DNA of 64,000 bases from Metaphire vulgaris (GCA_018105865.1 CM030832.1:11522156-11586155), one strand, 5' to 3'; positions 1-9,746 are shown, numbered from the stretch's first letter. Notes: generated by a model not told the origin, from the letters alone. Numbers and translations are program-made.

Positions 1-149
1 CATATTTTAATCTATTTCCCTCATAAAATGCAAAACTTTTAAAATGCAATATAAAGATGGAAAAACTGAATACATCAGTATACAAATCTGAATTGGTCTT
101 ACAGTAGTCTTCCTATTTCAAAATTTCTTGTGCCCTCAATACTCTAGTT

Positions 150-1290
150 CAGGGGTTCCCAACCTGGGGTGCCTGCACCCCTTGGGGGTGCGAGATAGCA
201 TTCCAGGGGGTACGAGAGTGCATGATAACATTTCACTTTTATTGTGCCCATTTTTAATTATTTATTTCTACAAACTTGCATTTTTAATGTATTCTATGAA
301 ATTTCTAATCTATGGTTTGTTTCCTGTTTCCTGTTCATATTTTATACCACATCACTTGAAGAAATGGTTGGTGACAATGAATCTGTAATTCCAAGTGTGT
401 GTGAAGAAATTGTAGATCATTTGGAAAAACTATCAAAGTCATTTGATGGGTATTTTGGAGGAGGGGAACTGGAACCTTCGGAAAAATGGATTATAAATCC
501 ATACTCCTTCAATTTGGATAATATGTTGGATGATGAAGAGGTTAAGGAAGATCTCTGTGAACTGCGCACAAATCGTGTCCTTGAAATGCAGTTTGATACT
601 ACAAGTTTAGAACAATATTGGTGTTCAGCAATGAACATGTTTCCAAAACTTGGTGAAAAGGCACTAACTGTGCTAACCCCATTTGCAACAACATACTTAT
701 GCGAGTCCGGATTTAGCATTCTTCTGTCAATCAAAACAAAATCCAGAAATCGCTTGGATGCACGGGATGACATGCGGATTGCAATCAGCAACAAAGTGCC
801 ACGTTTTGAAAAACTCATAAGCAACTAACAAGAACAAATGAGTCATTAAATTGAAAGTGGCTTATGAACTTTGAACATTAATTTCTTTTTAAAGACATTT
901 CGCGCATGGAAGGAAAATCATTTTCTGTAGGCCCAGGGTTTATGCAACTTGTAATTAGCTGTAACAATTTATTTCATAAGCTTCATTTTGGTAGCTATAT
1001 TCAAGTATATTAGTATAATATAGTATATTGATAAAAATGTATTATACACATTTGTTTTGGCCATATTGACTGTAATTCATATTTCAGTTTAATTTTATTA
1101 AGAAGGTTTACGAAAGGCCCTAACCCTAAGCCTCCTAAGGCTTAAGGCTTATACCTGAGACTCTAAAATCTAAATTTATAAAAGTCTAAATCTAAGCACT
1201 AGCCCTAAGCCTAAGCCCCGGCCTAAGGGGTGCGAGACATTATGAAAAAAAATTAGGGGTGCAGGGCTTAAAAAAGGTTGGGAACCCCTG
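150..1290 (+). mobile_element. hAT transposon, internally deleted, with 8-bp TSD
   Basis: The ends are perfect 15-bp inverted repeats, CAGGGGTTCCCAACC at 150 and its complement ending at 1290. They are flanked by identical 8-bp duplications CTCTAGTT at 142-149 and 1291-1298. Eight-bp TSDs and CAGGGGT-type ends are hallmarks of hAT elements. The 1.14-kb length is far below an autonomous element (usually 2.5-5 kb), so most of the transposase is deleted. The plus-strand C-terminal coding part remains (see 364-828). The subterminal zone on both sides is rich in GGGGTGC words. Between 1105 and 1215 lies a run of CCTAAGCC-like repeats with no coding sense. Confidence 0.95.
364..828 (+). pseudogene. 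hAT transposase C-terminal remnant (ZBED/FAM200-like)
   Basis: An open frame ends at the stop after 825 and encodes the C-terminal part of a hAT transposase. The last 60 residues carry the hAT dimerisation signature: YLCESGFSILLSIKTKSRN, then RLDARDDMRIAISN. Upstream is an EKWIINPYSF-type segment typical of the ZBED5/FAM200/SCAND3 relatives. The N-terminal BED zinc finger and the first catalytic aspartates are absent, since the element is internally deleted. The piece lies between the inverted repeats of the element at 150-1290 in the correct orientation. It cannot encode an active enzyme. The open frame extends further upstream (to about 244), but that part does not resemble transposase. Confidence 0.85.
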
Positions 1291-1298
1291 CTCTAGTT

Positions 1299-1639
1299 CT
1301 TGTGGTTCATTTAGTTACTACACCTTCATTTCTCTTGTGTGTCAGCATTTGATAATGACACCAAGCTATATAGGCTAAGCATAAAAGAGGATTTCAGCTG
1401 CTGTGAAGCATCCAAGGAGCTTACTGGCCTCTAAGACTGAGCCATAAGCCCTACAGTTCCATGGTATGCTATTGAGAGCAATAGGGATCCTTTGGAATCA
1501 TCCTGGCAGACAAATGTGAATGAGAACTTAGAATGGCAAGGAAGAGCAAAATTGAGGTGTAAAACATGGTCCATATTGCTCAGATCCAGGGGCCCACAAG
1601 TCTAAAGGGCCGGCTTTGCTAGGTCTCAATTATCAGCTA
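1299..1639. other. AT-rich unique stretch, no gene seen
   Basis: No coding frame, splice-flanked ORF, repeat end or RNA gene is recognisable. A phrase near 1441-1470 (CCATAAGCCC, TGGTATGCTATTG) recurs diverged near 2285-2320, so this zone may belong to the same local repeat field as 1640-2180. Confidence 0.4.
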
Positions 1640-2180
1640 TTGATTATGGACCTTACTCTAATACAGCTAAATCAACTAACTAATAATTCCTGCATGTTAT
1701 ATCTTAGAGACAAAATCATGAAAAGCAAAGCATTATTCATATGGCTTCACAGGATATCATGCAGAAGATTGGCTGGAATGCCTACAAGATGGTCTACAAA
1801 AGTAATATTTCTTCCCCTTGAATGAACCCTACTACTGACTCCTGAGTATGATACCATAGAACCAACTAGGTAGCAATTCCAGCATTTTAAATCTAAGCAA
1901 CAAAATCACAAAAATCAATAAAATTAGTGCACTATTCATATGGAGGTGAAAGATATTGTGTGACAGAATGGTCTGAAGTCCTACAAGACAATGGTTTAGA
2001 AAAGCAATATTTCTTCCCCATCAATTATAGGCCCTATTCTGGAGTCTAATATAGTCAGATCAGCTGACTAATAATTTCAATAATTTCTGCTTCTTATATC
2101 TAGATGACAAATTCAGAAAATCAATGCATTATCAATACAGCCGTGCCAGACAGTGTGATGGAATTCAATAACGGACTGTC
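1640..2180. repeat. Diverged tandem repeat, about 200-bp unit, three copies
   Basis: Three successive blocks align with each other: TAATAATTCCTGCAT / TAGCAATTCCAGCAT / TAATAATTTC, then CAAAATCA or CAAATTCA (1711, 1901, 2106), then TTCATATGG, then TACAAGA and ATATTTCTTCCCC. Spacing is about 190-205 bp. The copies differ by many substitutions and indels, so this is an old tandem array. No coding frame runs through it. Confidence 0.6.
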
Positions 2181-2781
2181 CATAAACCATCTTCAAGGAA
2201 TTTTGCAACACTATTGTTAAGGTTTTAGGCCTACACTGTAAATCATAGGTGATTACAAGAGACAAAAAAAACCAAAGTAAGAATGAGTCATAGGCCCCAC
2301 AGTTCAGTGGTATGCTATTGTGCTCAAGCTCATCAGTAATTTCAGAATCTTTGTGCACATTTTTATGTTTACATATATTTTTTATATCTGTAGTATCATC
2401 GATATTCACTATTAACCTAGGGTCTTAGATTGCCTGGTTTCATGCATCACAAGCAGCAGGCCCAATTAGATAGAAAGGATATCCTATCTAAAACTTGTCA
2501 TAAATAAAGAACAGTAATGACTGATCCTATTTAATAAGAGCTTAATATTCTAATATTCTACAGCAGCAAAAAGGGACTATCAAGAGAGAATAACATCTGC
2601 TATGCTGTTCTTCAATTTAACTTAAAACTTCCCTCATCACTCCTTTCCATAATATTGAATATAAGCAGCATGAGTCTAAAAATAGTTGAATATGAATAAC
2701 AGCGCCAATATAAGCATTGTAGGCTTAGGATAACTGGCAGAGGTAGATCAAGAAATTCCATTTATTTCTTTTTTACTAAGT
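2181..2781. other. AT-rich stretch without recognisable gene
   Basis: A 98-codon minus-strand open frame (2113-2409) spans part of this region, but it overlaps the tandem repeat and shows no domain or splice context. I treat it as chance. Nothing else is supported. Confidence 0.4.
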
Positions 2782-2789
2782 AACTGGTT

Positions 2790-2984
2790 CATGGGCGTCC
2801 GCATAAATTTTTCCAGGGGGGTGCAAAACAGGGTCTTGTGATGAAAGAAATGAAAACATTTTCCAGGGGAGTGCAAAACAAGGATTTGTGGCTAAAGAAA
2901 CGAGTAATTTTACTTTTTCCATAACTCCACAATTTTTCCAGGGGGTGCAATTGCATCCCCTTGCATCCCCTCCGGACGCCCATG
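2790..2984. mobile_element. hAT-type MITE, CATGGGCGTCC family
   Basis: The inverted ends are CATGGGCGTCCG and CGGACGCCCATG, flanked by perfect 8-bp TSDs AACTGGTT (2782-2789, 2985-2992). It is 195 bp long and non-coding. The interior has repeated TTTTTCCAGGGGGTGCAA-like words. The family has two further copies in the window (20641, 49481). It sits beside the decayed LINE at 2985-3712. Confidence 0.9.
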
Positions 2985-3712
2985 AACTGGTTCATCATAA
3001 CAAGAATAGGTATGGAAAAATCGGCCTTCATGGAAATGAAACAAATATTAACAAACAAGAAAATATTAAAAGGAACAAGGCTCAGAATGCTTAAATGCTA
3101 TGTATGCAGTGGCGGCTCTAGGATTTGGCAAGTGGGGGGGCCGTTGGGGTGGCAACTTCTAATCATGGGGGCCAACCATTTGTTGTTTAATGTATGTAGC
3201 ATTAAGTATAGGGTCCCAACTGGGGGGCCACTGGGGGGCCAGGCACTCAATAGGGGGGCACGGGCCCCCCCTGGCCTCCCCGGTGGAGCCGCCACTGTAT
3301 GTATGGTCAGTTTTGCTATATGGATCTGAGACATGGAACATATCAAAAAAGAGGAAAAAGAAATTGGAAGCTGCAGAAATGTGGTCTTATAGGAGGATGC
3401 TAAAGGTCCCATGGACAGACAAAAGAACTAATGAAGAAATACTACAGATGATGGAAGACAGACAAACACTGATGACTACCATCAAGTTAAGACAGACGAA
3501 ATTTTTTGGGCACATGATGAGGAAAGAAGGATTGGATAACTTGGCAGTGACAGGCATGGTGGACTGGTGGAGAGCAAAAGATCAAGAGGAAAACAAAGAT
3601 CAAAATACACAGACAGAATGAGAGAGGGAATGGGAATAGAAAATAACATCGATCTCTTGAGGAGCACTAGAGACGGCAAAAAGTGGAAGTCCATGGTCGC
3701 TGATGCAGCAAT
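2985..3712 (+). pseudogene. LINE reverse transcriptase C-terminus, interrupted by a MITE
   Basis: Before the MITE at 3107-3297 the plus strand reads FMEMKQILTNKKILKGTRL, then MLKCYV. After the MITE it resumes WSVLLYGSETWNI, AAEMWSYRRMLKVPWTDK, NEEIL and FGHMMRKEGL. In another frame it ends DGKKWKSMVADAA before a stop near 3722. This order is the distal part of a non-LTR retrotransposon RT ORF, downstream of the catalytic YxDD. The CYVWSVLLYGSETW join is continuous once the MITE and one TSD are removed. That shows the LINE was already present when the MITE landed. At least one frameshift separates the last block. Catalytic motifs are absent. Confidence 0.8.
3107..3297. mobile_element. hAT-type MITE, CAGTGGCGGCTC family
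   Basis: The ends are CAGTGGCGGCTC and GAGCCGCCACTG, flanked by perfect 8-bp TSDs TATGTATG (3099-3106 and 3298-3305). It is 191 bp long, GC-rich and non-coding. A close second copy is at 8355-8552. It is inserted inside the RT frame of the LINE fragment. Confidence 0.95.
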
Positions 3713-3730
3713 GCATTGCACCTAAAAGAA

Positions 3731-4299
3731 GAACTGGTTCAGTGGTGTGCCACCTGTCCCAGTCAGTGTTATAGCAAACAATTTCAATTATAAATTTTTT
3801 AAAAGCAATCTTCTTCAACTGAACAGAAGCCATTCTCCCATTTTAAGTTCTGGAAAAAGGCATTGCCTTGTTCATTGCTGGTAAATGCCGTTGTACAGGT
3901 CCTTACAAATGTGTCTGGCGCTGTACTGTTCCATACAAATATAACAGTACAGACCCTACCTTACAGTCCAGTGCTTTCTAATAGCAATTGACATAATATA
4001 TTATATAGATCTAAGATGAAAAGCTGGTATTTTACGCTATAATAGGGCCTAAAGCCGATTACATTTAAACTTAAATCATCTTTGAGTATTCGCTTAAGAG
4101 CGACATTCACGATTTATCTTATAGCCAAATTTGAAGCGCCAGACAATTTATTTCGTGTCAAAAGTCAAAAATATGCCAAAACGTCTGCAACTGATATTCT
4201 GTTCGTCAAAAAAACTGCGAATTTCAGAATTTCAGCGGCGAATCGGTTAGCATAATCGATCGGAACGCTCAGCGTCGGCAGCACCACCGGCACCCGCAG
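3731..4299. other. Intergenic or intronic stretch, nothing recognised
   Basis: AT-rich sequence with no convincing ORF, repeat boundary or RNA gene. The 3' end grades into the CpG-rich promoter at 4300. Confidence 0.4.
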
Positions 4300-4620
4300 C
4301 AGCAGACGCTAAATCGCCAGCGAAAATTCCCCGTCAGATAGGCCCCTCGAAACGGTCCCCGGTCCGACGAAAGTCCGCGGCGACGGCGGGCGATCGAAGC
4401 GCTCGACCGTCGATTTTTTCGCCGATCTTCGCCGTCGAATTCCGTAAAATACCTTTTCGTCTTTCTTCTGCTCGGCCGCCATCTTGCCGCCTCGACCAGC
4501 GCATCGACCTATGACGTGATTGACCACGTGACGGATGGCGTAAAAACACGTGATCGGTCTCTCGGCGCGAAGGACAATCGCCCAGGGTGTCGTAAGGACC
4601 CGGAAGGCGCAGCTGGTCTA
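4300..4620 (-). promoter_or_regulatory. CpG-rich promoter with TISU element and paired E-boxes
   Basis: This 300-bp island is dense in CG dinucleotides, unlike its flanks. On the minus strand it contains CAAGATGGCGGC (4486 to 4475), an exact match to the TISU consensus SAASATGGCGGC. That element combines a YY1-type core promoter site with the start codon of mRNAs that have very short leaders. Just upstream on the minus strand are two CACGTG E-boxes (4525-4530, 4547-4552) and a CRE-like ATCACGTCAT. The arrangement is typical of housekeeping promoters. Transcription is inferred to run leftward. A divergent transcript to the right is possible but not shown. Confidence 0.55.
4453..4482 (-). CDS. 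Candidate first coding exon, MAAEQKKDEK
   Basis: Starting at the TISU ATG (4482) the minus strand reads MAAEQKKDEK, followed directly by a plausible splice donor, AAG/GTATTT, at 4452. The exon would be 30 nt and end in phase 0. Without splicing the frame runs on to a stop near 4309 through an arginine-rich, CpG-driven sequence that does not look like protein. I therefore prefer the spliced reading. A short exon right after a TISU start fits mRNAs with tiny leaders. Downstream exons should lie on the minus strand left of 4300 or beyond the window. I recognised none, so the product is unknown. Confidence 0.4.
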
Positions 4621-4789
4621 TAAATTATAGGGCCTATAGACAGAGTCAGGCGCTATAGGGAAAATTTCCATTCGAACGAATGACTCACTCACTACCTTCT
4701 CTCCGCATTCCGACTTCCGAGTCCTCAAGTGATAAGATGAAACATGGCTGAGCCTTGTGTTTAATTGCTGCAGTGTTTATAAAAAAAAC

Positions 4790-4926
4790 TTAGCATGATT
4801 TAAAATGGCTTAGGAGACATTACTGCCTGTGTGAAAGCCACTAGAGTGACTAGACTAACGGGGCTTGAACCCGCTCCGTCAACCTGACGCTCCAGCACGT
4901 AGCCCACTCTGCCATCTTCCGCCCCC
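4790..4926 (-). mobile_element. tRNA-derived SINE (group C), minus strand
   Basis: Read on the minus strand, the head contains GATGGCAGAGTGGGCTACG, an A-box-like motif. It is followed by GGAGCGGGTTCAAGCCCC, a good B box of an RNA polymerase III promoter. The body, AGTGGCTTTCACACAGGC followed by a TCCTAAGCCATTTTAAATCA-like segment, matches the copies at 55345-55445 and 55650-55790. It does not fold as an intact tRNA, and the body identifies it as a SINE. Confidence 0.7.
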
Positions 4927-5487
4927 GTATAGTATAGTGACATATCAAGAATTATTTCTCGTTGAATTTCACTAATTTAGTAATTTGTTTCTTCGAATTT
5001 AGAGAATTATATTAACGGGTTGCAAAGCTGTTTGTTTAGCTGGTTAACGCGAACATACACGTTTAGATGAATAAATTAGCCCGGCAGTTTGGCTGGCTGC
5101 CGTTCTTCGCCGGGTACAGTTTACCCCGTTGGGAGGTTAAAGCAAAGAGCCAGGCGTACCTAGAAGTGCAGTGCCGACGGACGAAGGGTCCAAGACCCCG
5201 GGGCCTCAGACGCATGCAGCGCCGCCGCCGTCGAACGCGGAAGCAATCGATTCCAGCGATGCCGTCCGCTGACCGTCTAGGAATCAGCGAATTAAAAGAC
5301 AAGAATATTATGTCACTAAATTATTAGCAATATTCCGCACTCGAAAAGTGCTGATCGGGGCCGTCAGTAGTGCGATCTGCAAAATTGCGGAAAATTAAGT
5401 TGGTGTCGCGAGAGTCATTAAAGGATATGTGTAGGCCTACATTGGGCATGGATTGAATCGGGGCTTACTCTAGGCTCTACCCATTAG
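4927..5487. other. Stretch without supported gene
   Basis: An 86-codon plus-strand open frame (5067-5327, start ATGAATAAATTAGCCCG) is present, but it is arginine-rich at a CGCCGC run and has no domain or splice context. The opposite strand is equally open. I regard it as unsupported. The TAGGCCTA octamer occurs at 5432. Confidence 0.35.
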
Positions 5488-5657
5488 CAGGGCGCAATTT
5501 GTAGGGAAAGGGGGGATTCTCCCCCACTGCCAAACGGCACGCCCTACTGCTACATCCCCCACCACTACAGCCCCCTACTGCTACACTTTACCAACAACTA
5601 CATTCCCCCAAGCTCGACATATTCCCCCCACTGCCCCAGGTCACAAATCGCACCCTG
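5488..5657. mobile_element. hAT-type MITE, CAGGGCGCAATTTGT ends
   Basis: The ends are CAGGGCGCAATTTGTAGGG and CACAAATCGCACCCTG, with 8-bp TSDs CCCATTAG/CCCATTAA that match at 7 of 8 positions. It is 170 bp. The interior is C-rich with repeated ACTGCTACA words. This is the only copy seen in the window. Confidence 0.8.
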
Positions 5658-5926
5658 CCCATTAATGGCATTTCTAAGTGCTAGGGTGTTTTAGGCGATA
5701 GACATTTGCTTCGAAAAATCATCTGAATATTTGCTATTCACGCCGCTTAAATGGTTAATTGGCGCCACGGTCACGTTTTCCATCGTTAGCATCTATAAGG
5801 GTTAATTTTTTAATATTTCTTTTACCAGACTTCATATTTCTTCTTAATACGAGCATTTAGTATTCTGTGCAAAACGTATCTCCCTCTTCACGCCACTTTT
5901 GCCGAGGGAGCTGGATGAGGTAAAAC

Positions 5927-6095
5927 CAGTGTTTAGTCTAGACTCTGGACTCCGGGGGGGGGGCTGACAAAGCCTGAGGTAAGTCAGCTAGGGAGCTGCT
6001 GTTAGTTGACGTAGTATGCCAAAATTTCCGGGGAATTTGAAATTTCCGGGGGGAAAGGGCAATCTCCCTCCGGAAACTGCCTAGATTAAACCCTG
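5927..6095. mobile_element. hAT-type MITE, GTTTAATCTAG family
   Basis: The ends are CAGTGTTTAGTCTAG and CTAGATTAAACCCTG, with perfect 8-bp TSDs GGTAAAAC (5919-5926, 6096-6103). The 169-bp interior contains TTTCCGGGGG/CCCCCGGAAA words that pair with each other. Relatives are at 7729-7904 and 31075-31261. Confidence 0.92.
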
Positions 6096-6103
6096 GGTAA
6101 AAC

Positions 6104-6994
6104 CAAACACTGGTCAACAACGACCTTGCTATTGGGTTCGAAAAGCTGGTCTTCGAGTGAACTAGTAGTCTGGGATCTGCCATGTACAGTAGGCTTACAG
6201 TATATGTTTGCGGGCCCGGAGCATTGAAATTCGATGTTCTTGTCAGTATTTGCCCCTGATTGAGTCTCGAAATTCGAATCTGGCTTTAAAAGAGTGCGAC
6301 AAAGTAAAAATATCTGTTTACATTCGAGTCGCAATTGAATAGTTTAGAGTCCTTGGTCTGCGGCGTCTAAATCAATTTGAATCTCGAACCTTCGATGGCA
6401 CCGGATCAATGCATTCCTGAAGAGAGAAGAAACAGAAGGGAAGAACATCTAATCTAATATAATCTTAAACTTCTATAGCGCCACTTTCATAATGCACAGC
6501 AGCATCAACCGATGGCACACCAAATCCAAATCACTAAAGATCCAGGTCAAATCCAGGGTATCCGGCCGAACAAAACGGGATTCCGAGGACTGGAGGAGAT
6601 CCAACGGTCGATTGATCGAAGTGGCGTGACCTCCTTTTCGATCACAATAAAAGATGATCCGATCAATTCTCTAGAACCCGTCGCTAAATGTACAACACAG
6701 AGCAGGGTGAGAGTCAGACCAGTGGGGGTTGATGACTGACATTTTCCCAGTTCCCAAGCTCACCCTTTTATAGGCTAACGAACAAGGGCATTCACGTCAA
6801 TATTCCAAAGCATTCACTGTAGCTATAGTTATTTTGTATTCTGATTCACCAGGGTCGGTCTGCGCGATGGAAAGAAAACATTAGTGACTGAATTCCTAAA
6901 CTGTTGCTACCTTATAAATCATTGAAAGAATAAAACAATTAATCAACTTTTATAGTTACATTTACCCGGTATTTCTTGTTTTATTTACTTATTA
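6104..6994. other. Stretch without recognised gene
   Basis: A 75-codon plus frame at 6512-6739 reads MAHQIQITKDPGQIQGIRP and on, with no domain. Near 6470 the words CTTCTATAGCGCCACTTTCATAATGC resemble the 3' tail of LINE/SINE elements that end in TATAGCGC. Nothing else is supported. Confidence 0.35.
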
Positions 6995-7001
6995 GGATAG
7001 A

Positions 7002-7049
<48 letters not shown>

Positions 7050-7180
7050 GGAGGGAGGGAGGGGGGAGGGAGGGAGGGGGAGGGAGGGAGGAGGGGGGAG
7101 GGAGGGGGAGGGAGGGGGAGGGAGGGAGGGGGAGGAGGGAGGGGGGAGGGGGGAGGGAGAGGGAGGGAGGAGGGGAGAGA
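6995..7180. repeat. Compound microsatellite (GATA)n-(GACA)n-(GGGA)n
   Basis: A run of GATA units passes into GACA units, then into about 130 bp of GGGA/GGGGGA. On the other strand this is a pure pyrimidine tract able to form triplex or G-quadruplex structures. Apparent proline/serine ORFs here are artefacts of the repeat. Confidence 0.95.
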
Positions 7181-7728
7181 GCCATTTCGCCTAATGAAAT
7201 GTTGAACATTTTGTTTACACAAGCAAATTGTTTGATAATTACTTTAAATACACCCATGTGAGCCACTCTGTGAGATCTGCCAACACGCAAACGAAATTTT
7301 CCGGGACGACAGCAGTACAATTGATACGCCACAATTAATCAGCATTGGCTAGCGCTGGTTATCATTGTGATCCTTGGAGTCAGTGCCTATTGCAAATCGT
7401 TTGGGACCTCACGTGTTAGGCCTACATTGCATCCCGAAAGCAAATTAAGTCGCCGGGAAAATGACGACGAACGTTTCCTTTGCGACTTTGTCGGTGACGG
7501 ACTTTAATCTTGAAATTTAATGAGTTTTGTTCCCTTAGTATTCGCATTTTGGATTTTTGAAGGGCGTATACAGTAGGTCCTAAATTCTTAATGGGTTGGA
7601 ATCACGCTCATAGTCGGACTATTGATGTCAGTTACAAGTGGCGTTTCCTATATGGTAGAGCTATACAAGATTAGTATTCATTGGCGTGGCCACGAGGGGG
7701 TAGGGGTGAGCCCCCATTTGGACTGGGA
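7181..7728. other. Stretch with a truncated MITE end only
   Basis: No gene is seen. At about 7677 the text CATTGGCGTGGCCACGAGGGG resembles the end of the MITE at 9077-9265. It appears to be a truncated copy into which the element at 7729 is inserted. TAGGCCTA occurs at 7417. Confidence 0.4.
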
Positions 7729-7904
7729 CAGGTTTAATCTAGGCTTTTCGGGGAGAATTGCCTTCCCCCCGGAAATTTCAAATTCCCCCTGGAAATCTTG
7801 GCATACTATATCAACTTACAGCGCTCCCTCATAGACCCCTATAGCTGACTTCTCCCCGGCCTTCTCAGTTTTCCCCGGAGTCCAGGAGTCTAGTCTATAC
7901 ATTG
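7729..7904. mobile_element. hAT-type MITE, GTTTAATCTAG family
   Basis: The ends are CAGGTTTAATCTAGG and GAGTCTAGTCTATACATTG. The interior is near-identical in layout to 31075-31261 (CCCCCGGAAATTT, GGCATACT, TCAACTTACAGC, CCCCGG, GTCCAGGAGTCTAG). Imperfect flanking repeats ACTGGGAC/TCTGGGAC fit an 8-bp TSD. Both this copy and the one at 31075 are bordered by a related sequence (GCGCAAAATCGC, GGTAGGTAG), so they may sit in the same larger repeat. Confidence 0.8.
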
Positions 7905-8147
7905 TCTGGGACAGGTCGTGAGATTCGCGCAAAATCGCTGAGTGGCTATGGGGCGGGTAGGTAGTAGGCCAAAGTAGGGCCTATATGAGATATGAGATCG
8001 AAGGGAATGCAATAAATGTTAAAGCGCTAAAGGACGAAAGCGCAGCAGAAGGGACTGATAGGTTTTGCTCGTCAGCATTTTTTGCCTTTTGTGAAAAAAT
8101 GCCGCGGTGCCACTCCGCCACTCTATTCCGGAATCATGGCTACTCCA

Positions 8148-8593
8148 CAGTAGCGTGTAGAGGGGGCGGGTGGGGCGGTGGCCCCGGGCACAGATCAGGG
8201 GGGCCGTAAAATTGACCCCCGACCGATAACCTTTTTTTTGCTTGCCAGACCATTGGGGGGGTGATGACGTGGCCCCGGGCGCAGCAGATATATACCAACA
8301 GGGGCGTCGAAAAAAATTGACCCGATAACCTTTTGTGGCTCGTTTGCTCGTGCGCAGTGGCGGCTCTAGGATTTGGCAAGTGGGGGGGGCGTTGGGGTGG
8401 CAACTTCTAATCATGGGGCCAACCATTTGTTGTTTAATGTATGTAGCATTAAGTATAGGGCCCCAACTGGGGGGCCACTGGGGGGGCCAGGCTCTCAATA
8501 GGGGGGCACGGCCGCACGGGCCCCCCTGGCCCTCCCGGTGGAGCCGCCACTGCTCGTGCGTGGGCGCACTTTGGACATCTCTACACGCCACTG
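8148..8593. mobile_element. hAT-type MITE, CAGTAGCGTGTAGAG ends, hosting a nested MITE
   Basis: The ends are CAGTAGCGTGTAGAG and CTCTACACGCCACTG, with perfect 8-bp TSDs CTACTCCA (8140-8147, 8594-8601). Removing the nested element at 8355-8552 and one TSD copy leaves about 240 bp. The interior has GTGGCCCCGGGC twice and GATAACCTTTT twice, plus a variant of the shared AAGCAAAAAAGGTC motif near 8230-8250. Confidence 0.9.
8355..8552. mobile_element. hAT-type MITE, CAGTGGCGGCTC family, nested
   Basis: The ends are CAGTGGCGGCTC and GAGCCGCCACTG, with perfect TSDs CTCGTGCG (8347-8354, 8553-8560). It is highly similar over its whole length to 3107-3297, so the two insertions look recent relative to their host sequences. 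It lies inside the MITE at 8148-8593. Confidence 0.95.
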
Positions 8594-8837
8594 CTACTCC
8601 ATTAGCAGTATCGAAGCGCTCACGTTTGCCAATCAGTAAACCGGAGAAGTTTATGCTGTGTGTGTGCCTAACAGCAAGTAACGAGAGTCAATTTGTAATC
8701 CAATGCTGAGCAGTAAATGAATACGAGCAACAGCTTCAGCAAGAGAGCTCGGCCTCCTACTCCAACATGCACGTCTGTATTACATGAAATCACATAGCAC
8801 GCACTTCTGACTTTCGAAAGAAATTTCATGACATTAT

Positions 8838-8895
8838 GTAAGTAAGTAAAATCTCGTGGATTTCTATAGTGCCTTGGAAAGCAGCACAGCAGTAC
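8838..8895 (-). mobile_element. LINE/SINE 3' tail fragment (group A)
   Basis: TAAGTAAGTAAAATCTCGTG, then GATTTCTATAGTGCC and GGAAAGCAGCACAGCAGTA, match the 3' tail of the LINE at 10914-11400 and of the SINE at 12236-12437 on the minus strand. Only the tail is present. Confidence 0.65.
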
Positions 8896-9076
8896 AATTA
8901 GGCCTATTTGTGTTATTTTCTCATATATGCACACATGCGATTAAACACAGAAATTGGAGTGTCGGGCGCAAACGTGAAGTTACTATTTCTGCGATTTGCG
9001 GGTTTTTCGAGACTTTTTCTAGATTACATAACGACAAATTTTTCAAACCCCATTCCCCCTAATTTGCTGATGTAAT

Positions 9077-9265
9077 CAGTGGTGGTGTCGCCAGGAATTT
9101 TGGGTTAGGGCAAAGAGGGGGCTGGCGTGTCAGATTCCTTACCACCACCCCACACACCCCTCCACAAAAACTTTCTCACCGGATTTGCACGAATCTGGTA
9201 GGTGGTCTGGTGGCAGGTTGGGGGAGGCAGGTGTCCCCATTTGCCCCCTCGTGGCGACGCTAATG
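9077..9265. mobile_element. hAT-type MITE, CAGTGGTGTCGCCAGG ends
   Basis: The ends are CAGTGGTGTCGCCAGG and CGTGGCGACGCTAATG. They match imperfectly, but the 8-bp TSDs GATGTAAT (9069-9076, 9266-9273) are perfect. It is 189 bp long and non-coding, with C-rich and G-rich halves. Confidence 0.85.
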
Positions 9266-9300
9266 GATGTAATTAGTGGACGGCCCCAAAGTATCGAGCA

Positions 9301-9572
9301 GTTAAAGGTAAAGTATCGCCCATTCTCGAGTTCGAGCGTTTGGCTCGGCGCTGATCTCCGGTGTTAGGCAAACAGCGATGCAGGTGGCTTGCGCCATTAA
9401 TCTAGAGTGATTTGCCATTACTTTCTCCAGACCCGCGTTTTACCTTAACAGCCAAAACTGCTACTCATTTGCCAGCGCCCTCTAGCGAATGAAGGCTGAG
9501 TTGAATTCAGCGTTTCCTACGGGAGATGAACCCGCTCCGTCAGCGGGCCGCTCTAGCGTGCTAGTGCACAAT
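9301..9572 (-). mobile_element. SINE group B with tRNA-like head
   Basis: On the minus strand the head carries GAGCGGGTTCATCTCCCG, which is B-box-like. It is followed by GCCTTCATTCGCTAGAGGGC, then the body GTAAAACGCGGGTCTGGAGA, then CATTAATGG... words, and ends in a (TTTACC)-type tail at 9301. The same body is found at 9747-9892, 25454-25770 and 62956-63240. Copy 25454 has a 5S rRNA-like head instead. Confidence 0.75.
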
Positions 9573-9603
9573 ATTGTGGCATGTAGGCCCAGGGCCCAGG
9601 GGC

Positions 9604-9745
9604 CAGGGACGTCATTTGGGGAAGGGGAGGAGGACCGTTGCCCCTCTGATTTTTAGGGGGAAATTTTTCGCGAATTTTTGCGTTTTTAAAGTTTTTAAAT
9701 GCAAATTGGCTAATTTTCCTTGTGCTATGTACCCTAAAGAGGCCT
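9604..9745. mobile_element. Truncated MITE, CAGGGACGTCATTT end
   Basis: CAGGGACGTCATTTGGGG, then TTGCCCCTCTGATTTTTAGG, match the left half of the complete MITE at 10245-10546. The right end is missing, apparently cut by the SINE fragment that starts at 9747. Confidence 0.65.
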
Positions 9746-9746
9746 G

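Noticed and set aside
1105..1215. Telomere-like CCTAA words
   Set aside because: Irregular CCTAAGCC repeats internal to a hAT element with clear ends. Not an array of CCCTAA.
6995..7180. CRISPR-like or iteron array
   Set aside because: It is a simple compound microsatellite with no spacers.
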